Origin: JBEKZQ01 sp049509675
GTDB taxonomy: Bacteria > Planctomycetota > Planctomycetia > Pirellulales > Thermoguttaceae
Assembly: GCA_049509675.1 (NCBI GenBank)
Contig: JBEKZQ010000154.1
Location: 1 to 12,995, forward strand
Length of the DNA: 12,995 nt
Reading direction: 5' to 3'
Shown: piece by piece, positions 12,905-12,995 of the stretch
How positions within the stretch are numbered: position 1 is the first letter of the stretch
How the letters are laid out: the number at the start of each line of letters is the position of its first letter
The notes under the pieces: model-generated
Seen by the model: only the letters and a program-made list of their open reading frames with translations
Database searches by the model: none
What the model was told of the DNA's origin: nothing
Translations under genes and position numbers: made by a program

Positions 12905-12995
12905 TGATAGGAAATTGGATTGCTCTGACGGTTGAGCGTAGCTGAGGGAGAGTGGCGAAGCAAGGGGGTCAGGGGTGGCAGGGCGGCTAGCCGCC
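12905..12995. repeat. Foreign-looking segment with a palindromic end, at the TPR breakpoint
   Basis: TPR coding similarity ends at about 12905. Beyond it lies sequence of another character that ends at the window edge in the perfect 14 bp palindrome GGCGGCTAGCCGCC (12982-12995). The palindrome is preceded by CAGG, so it may be longer outside the window. It could be the end of an insertion sequence or of an interspersed repeat that interrupted the TPR gene; no transposase is visible in this short stretch. Confidence 0.4.

Larger units (their letters stand above)
4638..12995. mobile_element. tRNA-Val-integrated element, right end outside the window
   Basis: A block of consistently minus-strand genes begins at the tRNA with a tyrosine integrase and continues with an XRE repressor, a zinc-ribbon protein, a toprim/SF3 helicase replication protein, an AlpA-like HTH protein and several unknown proteins. 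This is the gene order of P4-like satellites and small integrative elements. Capsid, terminase, relaxase and secretion genes are not seen in the 8.3 kb available. The far boundary is unknown. The broken TPR gene and palindromic DNA at the window end may be inside or outside the element. Confidence 0.75.

Noticed and set aside
12763..12963. 66-residue minus-strand frame beside the TPR start
   Set aside because: It is out of frame with the TPR repeats and its sequence is a shadow of them; it does not supply a usable N-terminus.
1..12995. CRISPR array, retron or diversity-generating element
   Set aside because: No series of evenly spaced direct repeats with unique spacers, no reverse transcriptase and no paired template/variable repeats are present.

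Overview
The window is a bacterial chromosome segment with high GC, most likely from a planctomycete (Planctomycetota). The grounds are an ExbB-ExbD cluster followed by a squalene-cyclase-like repeat protein with a TonB-like proline-rich stretch, intergenic spaces full of palindromic REP-like elements, and the style of the integrase and toprim/helicase genes. This placement is inference from gene content; there is no rRNA or other taxonomic marker.

Left part (1-4678), core-like chromosome, all on the + strand. An ExbB/TolQ/MotA-family protein (343-1227) and an ExbD/TolR protein (1244-1666) form a proton-channel pair. A 585-residue membrane-anchored protein (1762-3519) follows: two membrane segments, about 115 proline-rich residues, then an alpha/alpha toroid. 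The three probably form one envelope module in which the last gene sits where TonB or TolA would. A perfect-looking sigma70 promoter (3808-3835) precedes two tandem TatA/TatB-type genes (3916-4146 and 4182-4478). A tRNA-Val(CAC) gene ends this block. The spaces between these genes hold hairpins and REP/MITE-like repeats.

Right part (from about 4638 to the window end), an integrated mobile element, all genes on the - strand. A tyrosine integrase (4638-5933) reads back into the tRNA gene and takes its last codons and its stop from the antisense of the tRNA 3' half, so this is the tRNA-side junction. Behind it come an XRE-type repressor with a strong promoter and possible operator repeats, a zinc-ribbon protein, a toprim plus SF3-helicase replication protein (P4-like primase-helicase), a 29-residue ORF coupled to it, an AlpA/excisionase-like HTH protein, a small basic protein, an unknown 297-residue protein, a coiled-coil membrane protein with a C-terminal KTSC domain, a 34-residue membrane microprotein just ahead of it, and a TPR protein whose 5' end looks broken. 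No capsid, terminase, relaxase or type IV secretion gene is visible. The part seen therefore fits a self-replicating satellite or minimal integrative element, with the KTSC/microprotein/TPR group as cargo of unknown role. The distal end (attR) is outside the window.
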